Assembly (NCBI RefSeq): GCF_025917005.1
Contig: NZ_CP078091.1
Coordinates: 3,038,001-3,102,000, forward strand
Direction: 5' to 3'
DNA length: 64,000 nt
From: Porphyrobacter sp. ULC335
Lineage (GTDB): Bacteria > Pseudomonadota > Alphaproteobacteria > Sphingomonadales > Sphingomonadaceae
Position 1 is the first letter of the stretch, and every line of letters starts with the position of its first letter. Shown one piece after another: positions 16,328 to 25,077 of the stretch. The notes below the pieces were generated by a model that was given only the letters and a program-made list of their open reading frames with translations, ran no database searches and was not told the DNA's origin. The position numbers and the translations under genes were made by a program.

Positions 16328-17788
16328 ATGAACACCTACACCCTCGCGGCGCTCGCTGCCTATTTCCTGCTGATGATCGGCATCGGAGTCTATGCCTGGG
16401 CGAAGACCCGGGCGGACTCATCGGGCTACCTGCTCGCCGGGCGCGGGCTTGGCCCGGCGGTCACGGCGCTGAGCGCGGGGGCTTCGGACATGTCGGGCTG
16501 GCTGCTGCTGGGCCTGCCGGGTGCGCTGTTTGCCAGCGGGCTGGTGGAGGCGTGGATCGCCATCGGCCTCACCGTCGGCGCGGCGCTCAACTGGATTATC
16601 GTCGCCCCCCGCCTGCGCGAACAGACCGAGCGGCTGGGTGATGCACTCACCATCCCGCAATTCCTCGCCAACCGCTTTCCGGAAGCCGGCACGCTGCTGC
16701 GCGTCGTCTCGGCGGTGGTGATCGTCGGCTTCTTCACCGTCTATACCGCATCGGGCATGGTCGGCGGGGGCAAGCTGTTTGCGACCGCCTTTGCCGGAGT
16801 GCTGCCGGTGACGGGCCTGTCCGACTACATGCTCGGCATCCTCATCACTGCCGGGATCGTGCTGGTCTACACCACCATCGGCGGGTTCCTGGCCGTCAGC
16901 CTCACCGATTTCGTGCAAGGCATGATCATGATGGTGGCGCTGGTCGTCATGCCGCTGGTGATCCTGTTCGGGACCGGCAGCGCGCCGCTTTCCTCGGTGC
17001 CGCAGGAGGGCTTCCTGAGCCTCACGCAGGGCGCGACCTTTATCGGGGTGGTCAGCGCGGTGACCTGGGGTCTGGGCTATTTCGGCCAGCCGCATATCAT
17101 CGTCCGCTTCATGGCGATCGACCGCGTGGAGAATGTCCCGCGCGCAGGCATCATCGGGATGGGCTGGATGGTCATCTCGCTGACCGGCGCGGTCGCCGTG
17201 GGCCTTGCCGGGCGCGCCTATGCCGAAGCCAACGGGCTGGTGGTCGATGATCCGGAGACGATCTTCATCCTGCTCGCCAACCTGCTGTTCCACCCGGCAG
17301 TGACCGGCTTCCTTTATGCCGCGCTGCTGGCCGCGATCATGAGCACGATTGCCTCGCAGCTGCTGGTGTCATCCTCCTCCCTGACCGAGGATTTCTACCG
17401 CCTGTTCCTGCGCCGCAACGCCAGCGAGCGAGAGGCGGTGAATATCGGGCGGCTCTCGGTCGGGCTGGTCGCGGCGGCGGCGCTGGTGATTGCGGCGGAC
17501 CCGGACAGCGAGGTGCTCGGCCTCGTATCCAACGCATGGGCGGGCTTCGGCGCCGCCTTCGGCCCGCTGATCCTGCTGTCACTGACCTGGGACCGGATGA
17601 CCGGCGCGGGCGCGGTGGCCGGACTGGTGACCGGCGCAGGCGTGGTCGCAGGGTGGATCATGCTCGGCTGGAACGCCAGCTTCATGGGCGGTCCCGGCCT
17701 TTACGAGATTGTACCGGGCTTTGCGGCGTCCTTCGCGGCCATTGTGTTGGTGAGCATTCTGACCGGCCAGCGCCCCAAAACTATCTGA
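16328..17788 (+). CDS. putP: Sodium/proline symporter PutP
   Basis: A 486-residue member of the sodium:solute symporter family. The frame is open far upstream, but MNTYTLAALAAYFLLMIGIGVYA is the family N-terminus and the first helix. Family motifs include the segment GLGPAVTALSAGASDMSGWLLLGLPG (helix 2, Na+ site), GFFTVYTASGMVGGGKLF, and the helix YFGQPHIIVRFMAI. About 12-13 transmembrane helices are visible. It imports L-proline with Na+ at the inner membrane for nutrition or osmoprotection. No putA is in the window; the gene appears to be transcribed alone. Confidence 0.93.
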   Translation: MNTYTLAALAAYFLLMIGIGVYAWAKTRADSSGYLLAGRGLGPAVTALSAGASDMSGWLLLGLPGALFASGLVEAWIAIGLTVGAALNWIIVAPRLREQTERLGDALTIPQFLANRFPEAGTLLRVVSAVVIVGFFTVYTASGMVGGGKLFATAFAGVLPVTGLSDYMLGILITAGIVLVYTTIGGFLAVSLTDFVQGMIMMVALVVMPLVILFGTGSAPLSSVPQEGFLSLTQGATFIGVVSAVTWGLGYFGQPHIIVRFMAIDRVENVPRAGIIGMGWMVISLTGAVAVGLAGRAYAEANGLVVDDPETIFILLANLLFHPAVTGFLYAALLAAIMSTIASQLLVSSSSLTEDFYRLFLRRNASEREAVNIGRLSVGLVAAAALVIAADPDSEVLGLVSNAWAGFGAAFGPLILLSLTWDRMTGAGAVAGLVTGAGVVAGWIMLGWNASFMGGPGLYEIVPGFAASFAAIVLVSILTGQRPKTI

Positions 17789-17840
17789 GCTTCCACCGAT
17801 CCCCGCATTAAGGCATAATACCTGCGGGGGAGAAGCGCTT

Positions 17841-18236
17841 ATGGCGGCGAATGCAGACAGTGGCCCGCGGGTGACCGGACTTGGCGGTGTGTTCTATCTG
17901 GTCAAGGACCCGGAGGCGAGCCGCGCCTGGTATCGCGAGACACTGGCGATCGACGGTCCCTACGGCCCGCAATTCGATTGGGCGCAGGAGCCGCGCAGGC
18001 ACCCCTATTCGATGATCAGCCACTTCGGGGACGATGCCTATATCAAACCCGGCACCGGCGGGTTCATGATCAACCTGCGGGTGAATGATCTGCCCGGCCT
18101 TGTCGCGGCCCTGCGCGCCAAGGGTGTCGACATCCTGGGCGAGGCTGACGAGGGTTACGGCAAGTTCGCCTGGCTGCTCGATCCGGACGGGGTGAAGATC
18201 GAACTGTGGGAGCAGATCGAAGACCGGCTCCCCTGA
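17841..18236 (+). CDS. VOC family (glyoxalase/bleomycin-resistance fold) protein
   Basis: A 131-residue vicinal-oxygen-chelate protein. The first beta strand is GLGGVFYLVKDPEASRAWYRETL and the C-terminal module contains GFMINLRVNDLPGLVAALRAKGV, with the closing FAWLLDPDGVKIELWE that carries the metal-binding Glu of the fold. GGGGGAG lies nine bases before the ATG. Substrate cannot be deduced; the fold covers glyoxalases, dioxygenases and resistance proteins. Stands alone between putP and the extensin-like gene. Confidence 0.85.
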   Translation: MAANADSGPRVTGLGGVFYLVKDPEASRAWYRETLAIDGPYGPQFDWAQEPRRHPYSMISHFGDDAYIKPGTGGFMINLRVNDLPGLVAALRAKGVDILGEADEGYGKFAWLLDPDGVKIELWEQIEDRLP

Positions 18237-18263
18237 TCGGGCTGCGTGCGGTCAAAGGTCGCA

Positions 18264-18294
18264 TTAACCAATACGTTTTCGGTCTGTTAACCAT
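18264..18294 (+). promoter_or_regulatory. Two CtrA-like half-sites upstream of the extensin-like gene
   Basis: TTAACC at 18264-18269 and TTAACCAT at 18287-18294, 23 bases apart and 23 bases before the start codon. TTAACCAT is the alphaproteobacterial CtrA half-site. The spacing does not match the full TTAA-N7-TTAAC motif, so this is a weak call supported by the repeated element in a short promoter region. Confidence 0.35.
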
Positions 18295-18316
18295 TCTTGG
18301 GGAATAATCCTTAGCC

Positions 18317-19045
18317 ATGAAGGCTTCGGAGATTCTTCGCGCAGCAAGTGTGACCGCCGCCGCCCTGGCGCTGGCGGGGTGCGGATCGCTGATCCCCGGC
18401 GGCAGCAGCGGCGCGGCTCCGGGTGCGGCGAGCCAGTCTGCCCGTGCGCCCGCACGCCCGGCCACCACGATTTCCTCTGCCCCGCAAAGCTATGCCCAAC
18501 GCGCCGAAGATGGCGCCTGCCTCGCCGATCTCGGCGCGAGCGGCGCGCGCTTTGATCCCCTCCCCGATACCTACGCCGCCCCCGGTTGCAACAAGCTTGG
18601 CACGGTCCAGCTGATGGCGCTGGCAGGGGACCGCGCGCCGCTCACCATCGCCAATATGGGGCCGGTGCGCTGCAATGTGGCCAAGGCGTTCGGCGATTGG
18701 GCGCGCTTCGGCGTCGACCGTGCGGCGCGCCAGATCCTTGGCAGTCCGGTTGCGAAAATCGAGACGATGGGAAGCTATGCCTGCCGCAATGTCGCCGGAA
18801 GCGAGCGGCGTTCGGCCCATGCCCGCGCCGAGGCGATCGACGTTTCCGCCTTTGTCCTCGCCGATGGCCGCCGGATCGTGCTCAAGCGCGATTGGGACGG
18901 CAGCGATGCGGCGACCCGCGAATTCCTGCGGGTGGTGCACAAGAGTGCGTGCAAGCGCTTCGGCACGGTGCTCGGCCCGGAATACAACGCCGCGCACGAG
19001 GATCACTTCCATCTTGAAGGCACCGGCGCGAAATTCTGCCGCTAA
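18317..19045 (+). CDS. Extensin-like C-terminal domain lipoprotein
   Basis: A 242-residue protein with signal peptide and lipobox LAGC (Cys22), a Gly/Ala/Pro-rich linker to about residue 60, then an extensin-like domain: DGACLADLGASGARFDPLPD, CNKLGTVQLMALAGD, GSYACRNVAG, RSAHARAEAIDVSAFVLADG and a C-terminal AAHEDHFHLEG. The SAH...AEAIDVSAF and the EDHFH motif resemble the D-Ala-D-Ala carboxypeptidase/M15-like metal site, so peptidoglycan binding or cleavage at the cell envelope is plausible. Two TTAACC elements upstream may put it under CtrA. Confidence 0.85.
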   Translation: MKASEILRAASVTAAALALAGCGSLIPGGSSGAAPGAASQSARAPARPATTISSAPQSYAQRAEDGACLADLGASGARFDPLPDTYAAPGCNKLGTVQLMALAGDRAPLTIANMGPVRCNVAKAFGDWARFGVDRAARQILGSPVAKIETMGSYACRNVAGSERRSAHARAEAIDVSAFVLADGRRIVLKRDWDGSDAATREFLRVVHKSACKRFGTVLGPEYNAAHEDHFHLEGTGAKFCR

Positions 19046-19089
19046 CCGGGCGGCGCTTGGCGCTGCCTGCCCCTGTCAGGAAAAAGAAA

Positions 19090-19129
19090 GGCGGCCCCGG
19101 CCTGCTGACTGATCAGCGCCGGAGCCGCC
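19090..19129 (-). terminator. Rho-independent terminator of the LuxR-type regulator gene
   Basis: A long hairpin: arms GGCGGC-C-CCGGC and GCCGG-A-GCCGCC around a loop containing CTGACTGATCAG. On the minus strand it is followed by CTTTCTTTTT. It lies 85 bases beyond the stop of the regulator gene at 19215 and close to the end of the converging extensin-like gene. Confidence 0.7.
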
Positions 19130-19214
19130 GTGGGTGAAGCCTGTTGCATCCCGTGCTGCGGGCGGCCGTGGCTCTCGAAGGGGGGCCTTATGGAGCCAGG
19201 TCAAAGCGTTAGCG

Positions 19215-19835
19215 CTACGCCCTCATCTTGGGTTCAAGCTTCGCCTCCAGTTTCAATCGCACAGCTTCCGCCGCGTGGCGCGCGCCGAGCTTGGTCATCA
19301 TGTTGGCGCGGTGGATTTCCACAGTGCGCGGGCTGATATCGAGCTCACGCGCGATGGCCTTGTTGCTGCTGCCTTCGGCAAGCCAATCGAGCACCTCACG
19401 TTCCCGCGAGGAAAGGGTGGAGATGCGGTCGCGCGCTTCGATCATGCGGCGGCGGGCGGCGCCGAACTGTTCGGCCTCCTTCTCGATGCGCATGAGGCAG
19501 CGGGTGAAGCGTTCCGGATCAAGCGGCAAGGCAAGATAATCGAGCGAGCCGGCCTTGATCGCTTCGACGATGCGGCCCGGTCGGGGCTGCACATCCACCG
19601 CAATCAGCGGCAGCCAGATGCCCAGCCTGCCCAGCCGGTCAAGGATCATGCCCACGCCGCCTTCTTCAGCGGTATCGCGGGCGATGATGATCCCTTCGCG
19701 CGGCGGGTGCACCGCGAGTTCGGACAGGTCACCATAAACCTCGCAATGGTGGCCCAATGCGAAGCCAACCCGCGCCAATTCGGCGCGCTGGCGGCTGCAT
19801 GAATCGATGAAGTGGAGGCTGGCTTTGCGTGTCAT
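19215..19835 (-). CDS. LuxR-family transcriptional regulator with atypical receiver domain
   Basis: A 206-residue FixJ/NarL-like protein. The C-terminal helix-turn-helix is typical: LSSREREVLDWLAEGSSNKA, then DISPRTVEIHRANMMTKLG. The N-terminal part has receiver-like length and spacing (Asp54 in IIIARD), but the second acidic-pocket residue is replaced (FIDS) and the conserved phosphorylation Lys before Pro is Leu103 (LALPLD). This suggests a pseudo-receiver that is not controlled by ordinary phosphotransfer. No partner kinase is adjacent. The start ATG lacks a clear ribosome site. A good terminator follows. Confidence 0.85.
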   Translation of the reverse strand: MTRKASLHFIDSCSRQRAELARVGFALGHHCEVYGDLSELAVHPPREGIIIARDTAEEGGVGMILDRLGRLGIWLPLIAVDVQPRPGRIVEAIKAGSLDYLALPLDPERFTRCLMRIEKEAEQFGAARRRMIEARDRISTLSSREREVLDWLAEGSSNKAIARELDISPRTVEIHRANMMTKLGARHAAEAVRLKLEAKLEPKMRA

Positions 19836-19977
19836 GAAGATCGGATTGCGCTAACCTATGTGCGTTTTCACGCATTAGCAGCGCCGATCCGGAGGATTTA
19901 CCATATCCCGGACACATTAAATTGTTGATAAATTAAGAAAATATCGATCCGGATCGGAGCCAGATCAGGCCTATCCC

Positions 19978-20724
19978 TTACGGGTCATCGCTGAATCGAT
20001 AGGGTGGAAGCGAGTGGAATGCCGACCTTAGCGCATTTCCCCAACCGGATGAAATCGTGTCGAAATATTCGTCCTCGGCGGTGACACGGTGTTCGTGCGT
20101 CGCAGCGAACTGGTCCTTGCCGATAACCAGCAAATCCAGCGGCAGGCCGACTGACAGGTTAGCCTTCAGCGTTGAATCGAAGCTGACCATCAGCAGCTTC
20201 ACCGCGTCCTCGAAGCTCATGCCGCGGTCGTAGCCACGGATCAGAATCGGGCGGCCATACTTGGTTTCCCCGATCTGGAAAAACGGCGTGTCCCAGCTCG
20301 CTTCGATGAAATTGCCTTCGGGATAGATCATGAATAGCCGCGGTTGCATGCCCTTGATCTGCCCGGCGACGATCATCGTGGCGGTGAAGCGGCCCTTGCC
20401 GTTATCGCCGTTGACGCGCTGCACGTCTTCGATGGTGGTGCGCAGCAGACGGCCGATCTCGGTGGCGACCTGGAACATCGTCGCGCCCTTGAGCAGGCAG
20501 TTCTCGCGGTCCTCGGGCGCTTTGGTGCGCTCCTCAAGCTGGCTGATCACCGCCTGCGTGGTGGCAAGGTTGCCCGCGGTCATTACCGCGATCATCCGCT
20601 CGCCCGGCACGCTCCAGTGAGACAGCTTGCGGAAGGTCGAGATATTGTCGACGCCCGAATTGGTGCGGGTATCGCTCATCAGGACGAGGCCCTTGTCGAG
20701 CACCATGCCAACGCAATAGGTCAT
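19978..20724 (-). CDS. Anbu (bacterial proteasome homologue) peptidase
   Basis: A 248-residue Ntn-hydrolase of the proteasome beta-subunit family. It begins MTYCVGMVLDKGLVLMSDTR, so removal of Met exposes the nucleophile Thr2, as in characterised Anbu proteins. Further family motifs are NSGVDNISTFRKL and LILIRGYDRGMSFEDA-like segments (here PILIRGYDRGMSFEDAVKLL). Anbu forms large self-compartmentalised rings or helical assemblies without a known ATPase partner; its substrates are unknown. It is the last gene of the conserved cluster with a transglutaminase, an alpha-E protein and an ATP-grasp enzyme, separated from the transglutaminase gene by 93 bases. Confidence 0.93.
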   Translation of the reverse strand: MTYCVGMVLDKGLVLMSDTRTNSGVDNISTFRKLSHWSVPGERMIAVMTAGNLATTQAVISQLEERTKAPEDRENCLLKGATMFQVATEIGRLLRTTIEDVQRVNGDNGKGRFTATMIVAGQIKGMQPRLFMIYPEGNFIEASWDTPFFQIGETKYGRPILIRGYDRGMSFEDAVKLLMVSFDSTLKANLSVGLPLDLLVIGKDQFAATHEHRVTAEDEYFDTISSGWGNALRSAFHSLPPYRFSDDP

Positions 20725-20817
20725 GCCGTCATCCTCTGTTTGCCCCGTTCGCCGCGCGTTTTCGCGGCCCTAGCTTGAAGCAGGCGCTGGCGCAAAGCCT
20801 GCGGCGGGGCGCTTTGT

Positions 20818-21684
20818 CTATTGTGTCGATTGGCCCTGTTGCTGGGACTGGCTCTGGCTGGCGGCGGAGGCTTTCGCCTCCACGGCGACGCCCACAGTCA
20901 GCACCTCGGCAGCGGCAGAACCCTGCGTTATGCCGGTGATCGGCGCGGCATCGCGGTAGTCGCTCCCCGTCGCCACGCGGACGTAGCGCGGATCGGGCGA
21001 GATGCCGTTCGATACGTCGAAGCCGACCCAGCCCAGCCCTTCGACATGGGCTTCCGCCCAGGCGTGGGTGGCTTCCTGTTCGATGCGGTCATCCATCATC
21101 AGGTAGCCGCTGACATAGCGCGCCGGAATCCCGCTCGCCCGTGCTGCGCCGATGAAGATATGCGCATGATCCTGACACACGCCCGCGCCCTGCCCGACCG
21201 CCTCTTCGGCGGTGGTGCGCGAATGCGTGCGCCCGGTTTCGTAGGCGACGCGCTCGCGGATCAGGCCGGACAGCGCGTGGAGGAAATCGAGCGGTGCATC
21301 GGCCCCGCCCGAAGCCTCGCGCAGCAATCCGCGCAGCTTGGTGCCCGGGCGGGTCAGCGGCGTCTGGCGCAGGAAGCTCCACAACGGCAGATGGCCCGAA
21401 TGGCGGCCGATCACCCCGGCATTGTCCTCTGTCTCGACCACGCCTTCGCAAGTCACCGTCACCTCGCGTGCGCCCGGGGTCAGCCCGATCAGCGTGACGT
21501 GGTTGAAATGCTGGTCGTCATATTCGACCTCTGCCGCCGCATTGTCGAAGGTCATCGCCCAGTTGATGATGCGCTGGCCCTGTGTTTCCTTGGGCGTCAG
21601 CCGCAACCGCTGGAGCGCGTGCACCACCGGCTGCGCGAAGGCATAATGGGTGGTGTGCTGGATCGAGAGGGTCAGCTTGCTCAT
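20818..21684 (-). CDS. Transglutaminase-like protease of the Anbu cluster
   Basis: A 288-residue protein with an N-terminal beta-sandwich (TLSIQHTTHYAFAQPVVHAL, typical of bacterial transglutaminase-like N domains) and a papain-like core. The triad is visible: Cys170 in QGAGVCQDHAHIF, His207 in ATHAWAEAH, Asp223 in FDVSNG. A Ser/Gln-rich tail closes the protein. Such proteins are usually amide-bond proteases or ligases. The ATG overlaps the stop of the alpha-E gene (ATGA), so translation is coupled. With the ATP-grasp and alpha-E proteins it is predicted to make or break an isopeptide-type product linked to Anbu. Confidence 0.92.
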   Translation of the reverse strand: MSKLTLSIQHTTHYAFAQPVVHALQRLRLTPKETQGQRIINWAMTFDNAAAEVEYDDQHFNHVTLIGLTPGAREVTVTCEGVVETEDNAGVIGRHSGHLPLWSFLRQTPLTRPGTKLRGLLREASGGADAPLDFLHALSGLIRERVAYETGRTHSRTTAEEAVGQGAGVCQDHAHIFIGAARASGIPARYVSGYLMMDDRIEQEATHAWAEAHVEGLGWVGFDVSNGISPDPRYVRVATGSDYRDAAPITGITQGSAAAEVLTVGVAVEAKASAASQSQSQQQGQSTQ

Positions 21685-22625
21685 GCGTGGAACCGGTAAT
21701 CCTCGGCAATCGCCCGGGCGATAGCGGCGTCGCGGGCGAGGAAATCGACGAGGAATTCGTGCAGGCCTGCCTCGAATATCTGGTCGACGGTGAGGTGGCT
21801 GATGCGGGTGTCTGCCTCGCGCATCAGGGCGATCGCGCGGCCTTCGACGCCATGCGAACGGGCGAGCGCACCGAGGCAATCGCGCAGGGCATTGCGGCAG
21901 AAGGCAAGGCTGCGCGGGAAGCGGTCGTCCAGCACCACGAATTCGACGATGCCGCGCGCCTCGATCTGACCGGCGTTGAGCCAGCTATAGACCCGCGCGC
22001 CTGCGACCGATCGCAGCACCTGTTCCCACTGCCCGGTATCAAGGCTCGACCCGACATAGGAGAGCGAGGGCAGCAGGATGAAATACTTCATGTCGAGAAT
22101 GCGCGCGCTGGAATCCGCTCGCTCGATGAAAGTGCCCGCGCGGGCGAAGTGGTATCCGTCGTCGCGCAGGATCGAACCGTCGAAGGCCCCGTGCACCTGC
22201 GTCCCCGCCCGCCGGATCGCGGCAAGCGCTTCGCCCACCATCGTCTGGCCGACCGGGCGGGCCAGCAGCCGGTCGATCCGCATCCAGTTCTCGTTGACGG
22301 CTTCCCACACGTCGGAGGAGATATTGGTGCGGGCCATGCGGGCATTGGATCGCACCGCGCCGAACATCTCGCGCACATTGCCGGGGTTGGTGCTGCCGCG
22401 CAGTACGAAGTTCCAGACCGCCACGCCGTCATAGGAATCATGCGCGGCCTGATAGGCCTGCGTCAGCCCGAGCGTCGCGATCACCGAGCGCCACTCGGCC
22501 TCGGCGGTGACAACATCGCGGGTCAGCGCCATGCGCAGCGCCGCTTCAAGCAGGCGCGCGGTGTTCTCGGCCCGCTCGAGATAGCGGAACATCCAGAACA
22601 ACCCGTTGGCGGTGCGGCCTAACAT
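21681..22625 (-). CDS. Alpha-E domain protein (DUF403)
   Basis: A 314-residue almost all-helical protein starting MLGRTANGLFWMFRYLERAE, the hallmark of the alpha-E family. Other recognisable segments are ENWMRIDRLLARPVGQTMVG and GTFIERADSSARILDMKYF. The family is always found next to the circularly permuted ATP-grasp enzymes and sometimes fused to them; it is thought to be a partner in peptide or amide synthesis, but no activity has been shown. Starts one base after the ATP-grasp stop and overlaps the transglutaminase start, so the three genes form a tight operon. Confidence 0.92.
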   Translation of the reverse strand: MLGRTANGLFWMFRYLERAENTARLLEAALRMALTRDVVTAEAEWRSVIATLGLTQAYQAAHDSYDGVAVWNFVLRGSTNPGNVREMFGAVRSNARMARTNISSDVWEAVNENWMRIDRLLARPVGQTMVGEALAAIRRAGTQVHGAFDGSILRDDGYHFARAGTFIERADSSARILDMKYFILLPSLSYVGSSLDTGQWEQVLRSVAGARVYSWLNAGQIEARGIVEFVVLDDRFPRSLAFCRNALRDCLGALARSHGVEGRAIALMREADTRISHLTVDQIFEAGLHEFLVDFLARDAAIARAIAEDYRFHA

Positions 22626-22626
22626 A

Positions 22627-24057
22627 TCAGTCCTTCAGCACCCAGGTATCCTTGGTGCCGCCTCCCTGACTGGAGTTGACCACCAGCGATCCCTTCTTGA
22701 GCGCCACGCGCGTCAATCCGCCCGGCGTGATGTCGATCCCCTCAGGCGAGACCAGCACAAAGGGGCGCAGGTCCACATGGCGCGGGGCCAGGCCCTTGGC
22801 GGTGTAGATCGGGCAGGTCGACAGCGCGAGCGTCGGCTGGGCGATGTAGTTTTCCGGCCGCGCGACCAGCTTGGCGCGGAAAGCCTCGATCTCGCGCTTG
22901 GAGGAGGTCGGCCCGATCAGCATCCCGTACCCGCCCGAACCGTGCACTTCCTTCACCACCAGCTCGGCCAGATTGTCGAGCACATAGGCAAGGCTGTCCT
23001 TGTCGGCGCAGCGCCAGGTCTGGACGTTGGGCAGCAGGGGCCGCTCGCCCGTGTAGAACTCGACGATCTCTGGCATGAAGCTGTAGATTGCCTTGTCGTC
23101 CGCCACCCCGGTGCCGGGCGCATTGGCGATTGTGATCCCGCCCGAGCGGTAGACATCCATGATGCCCGGCACCCCGAGCACGCTGTCAGGGTTGAAGGTG
23201 AGCGGATCGAGGAATTCGTCATCGACCCGGCGATAGAGCACGTCGATCGGTTTGAAGCCGCTGGTGGTGCGCATCTGCACCCGCCCGCCCACGACCCGCA
23301 GGTCGCTGCCCTCCACCAGTTCCGCGCCCATCTGGTCGGCAAGGAAGGCGTGTTCGAAATAGGCAGAGTTGAAGATCCCCGGCGTCAGCACCGCCACGGT
23401 CGGCTTGCCGCCCTCGAACGCCGGCGGGACGCAAGCCGCAAGGCTGCGCGCAAGGCGGCGCGGGTAGTTGGAAACGCTCTCCACCCCGATCCGGCTGAAC
23501 AGATCAGGGAACATCCCCATCATCGTCTCGCGGTTTTCGAGCATGTAGGAGACGCCCGAAGGCGTGCGCGCATTATCTTCCAGCACGAAGAACTCGTCCG
23601 GCCCGGTGCGAACGAGGTCAATGCCGACGATGTGCGTGTAGATGCCGCCCGGCGGGGTGAAGCCGACCATGTTGGCCAGCCACGCCTCGTTCCCGCGCAG
23701 CAGCCGTTCGGGAAGCCTGCCCGCGCGCACGATTTCCTGCCGGTGATACAGGTCATAGAGGAAGGAATTGAGCGCCCGCACCCGCTGTTCGATCCCGCGC
23801 GACAGCTTGCGCCATTCGGCCGCGGTGATGATGCGCGGCACCATGTCGAAGGGGATCAGCCGTTCCTCGGCCTGATCCTCGCCATAGACGTTGAAGGTGA
23901 TGCCGGTGCGGCGGAAGGTGTCATCCGCCTCGCGGTTCTTGCGACGCAGGAATTCGGGCGGCTGTTCGTTATACCAGCGCGAATAATCGGCATAGGCGGG
24001 CCGGGTGCGACCATCGCCATCGAACATCTCATCGAAATTGCCGTGACCCGCGTTCAT
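22627..24057 (-). CDS. Circularly permuted type-2 ATP-grasp protein
   Basis: A 476-residue enzyme (formerly DUF404/DUF407). Recognisable blocks are FRRTGITFNVYGEDQAEERL, PFDMVPRIITAAEWRKLSRG, DNARTPSGVSYMLENRE, GIMDVYRSGGITIANAPGTG and GGYGMLIGP; the last two belong to the ATP-grasp fold. The family is predicted to be an ATP-dependent carboxylate-amine ligase. The ATG at 24057 is chosen; a GTG four codons upstream is possible. First gene of the Anbu cluster, so the promoter should lie in 24058-24174, where I see only a moderately AT-rich stretch. Confidence 0.92.
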   Translation of the reverse strand: MNAGHGNFDEMFDGDGRTRPAYADYSRWYNEQPPEFLRRKNREADDTFRRTGITFNVYGEDQAEERLIPFDMVPRIITAAEWRKLSRGIEQRVRALNSFLYDLYHRQEIVRAGRLPERLLRGNEAWLANMVGFTPPGGIYTHIVGIDLVRTGPDEFFVLEDNARTPSGVSYMLENRETMMGMFPDLFSRIGVESVSNYPRRLARSLAACVPPAFEGGKPTVAVLTPGIFNSAYFEHAFLADQMGAELVEGSDLRVVGGRVQMRTTSGFKPIDVLYRRVDDEFLDPLTFNPDSVLGVPGIMDVYRSGGITIANAPGTGVADDKAIYSFMPEIVEFYTGERPLLPNVQTWRCADKDSLAYVLDNLAELVVKEVHGSGGYGMLIGPTSSKREIEAFRAKLVARPENYIAQPTLALSTCPIYTAKGLAPRHVDLRPFVLVSPEGIDITPGGLTRVALKKGSLVVNSSQGGGTKDTWVLKD

Positions 24058-24174
24058 TGACCCCCGCACACTCTGTCAGGGTTCTAGCCCTTAGGTGCAT
24101 TGCAGCAATCTAACCGCGGTTTTGCAAAAGGAAAGCGCCTGCGCGCATTTGCGCAAGATCGCTGCCGCGTCGGG

Positions 24175-24996
24175 TCAAACGCGCGTGGTTTCGAGCTCGG
24201 CAAGGAGGGTGGCGATCACCTGCGGGTCATAGGTGAAACCCATGTGCGTGCAGCGGACCGGAATGGCGCGATCACGCTCGCCAATGCGACCGGCAGCACA
24301 GCGCGGAGCGATCACGCCATCATTGGCGCTCCACATCGCCACAGTCTCGACCGGCGGCTTGACGCGAAGCTCGGCCGCGATCGGCGGGGCGTCAACCGAA
24401 TGGCCGGTGATGAACTGGTAGGCGCGCCACACATTGTTGGCGCGCGGAGAGCCGCTGAACGGTGAGCCCATCGAGATCACCTTGGCCACAGCGTGCGGCT
24501 GCCGCTTGGCAATCTCGCGCGCATAAAGCCCGCCAAGGCTCCACCCGATCAGCACCACGGGACGGCCGTGGCGCGCGTAAAGCTGGAGCAGCCGCGCCTC
24601 GATCGCCGCGAAATTCTCCTCGGTCGGTCCCCAGTTGAAGCCGAGGCCCCAACGCTTGGCAACATGGCCCGCGGTCTCGAGCTGGCGCGCCAGATAGCGC
24701 ATCCGCATCGGGTGCGTGGCAAAGCCGGGGAGGATCATCGCGACTTGCGGGTTGGCGGTGGGCGCGATGGCCAGCTTGCGACGCGGGCGGCGCACGGGTT
24801 CGAGCAGCACCTGCGCCTCACCCAGCAGGCGGAAGAGTCGCGGTTTGCCACTTTCGTGCCCCTCCGGGATCGCTTCCCGCGCCAGCGCGACGCGGCGTGC
24901 CAGCTTGCTTGCCGCGTAGGCCTGATGCGCGCGGCCGCCCGCTGCCAGCAGCGGGGCGGGGAGACGGACAGAGTCAAAGGCGAAGCGCGAAGCCAT
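24175..24996 (-). CDS. Alpha/beta hydrolase
   Basis: A 273-residue serine hydrolase. The nucleophile elbow is GWSLGG (Ser153); the oxyanion region is MILPGFATHP; the Asp is probably in MWSANDGV and the His in CTHMGF. A region of about 80 residues rich in Arg and Ala precedes the hydrolase core. There is no signal peptide, so it is probably cytosolic. AGGTGG precedes the ATG. The fold resembles triacylglycerol-lipase/acetyltransferase-like alpha/beta hydrolases (PGAP1-like), but the substrate is unknown. Located directly upstream of the Anbu cluster on the same strand, with a 117-base gap. Confidence 0.87.
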   Translation of the reverse strand: MASRFAFDSVRLPAPLLAAGGRAHQAYAASKLARRVALAREAIPEGHESGKPRLFRLLGEAQVLLEPVRRPRRKLAIAPTANPQVAMILPGFATHPMRMRYLARQLETAGHVAKRWGLGFNWGPTEENFAAIEARLLQLYARHGRPVVLIGWSLGGLYAREIAKRQPHAVAKVISMGSPFSGSPRANNVWRAYQFITGHSVDAPPIAAELRVKPPVETVAMWSANDGVIAPRCAAGRIGERDRAIPVRCTHMGFTYDPQVIATLLAELETTRV

Positions 24997-25077
24997 GTCC
25001 GCCACCTAGCCACAGCGAGCCTGAATATTCAATGAAGTGTAACAGGTGTAATAAATACGACACAAATCATGCCGCGG

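Noticed and set aside
19130..19214. Signal recognition particle RNA or other structured RNA
   Set aside because: The stretch is GC-rich and partly self-complementary, but lacks the conserved GGUCAGGUCCGGAAGGAAGCAGCC-type domain and merges with the end of the regulator gene.
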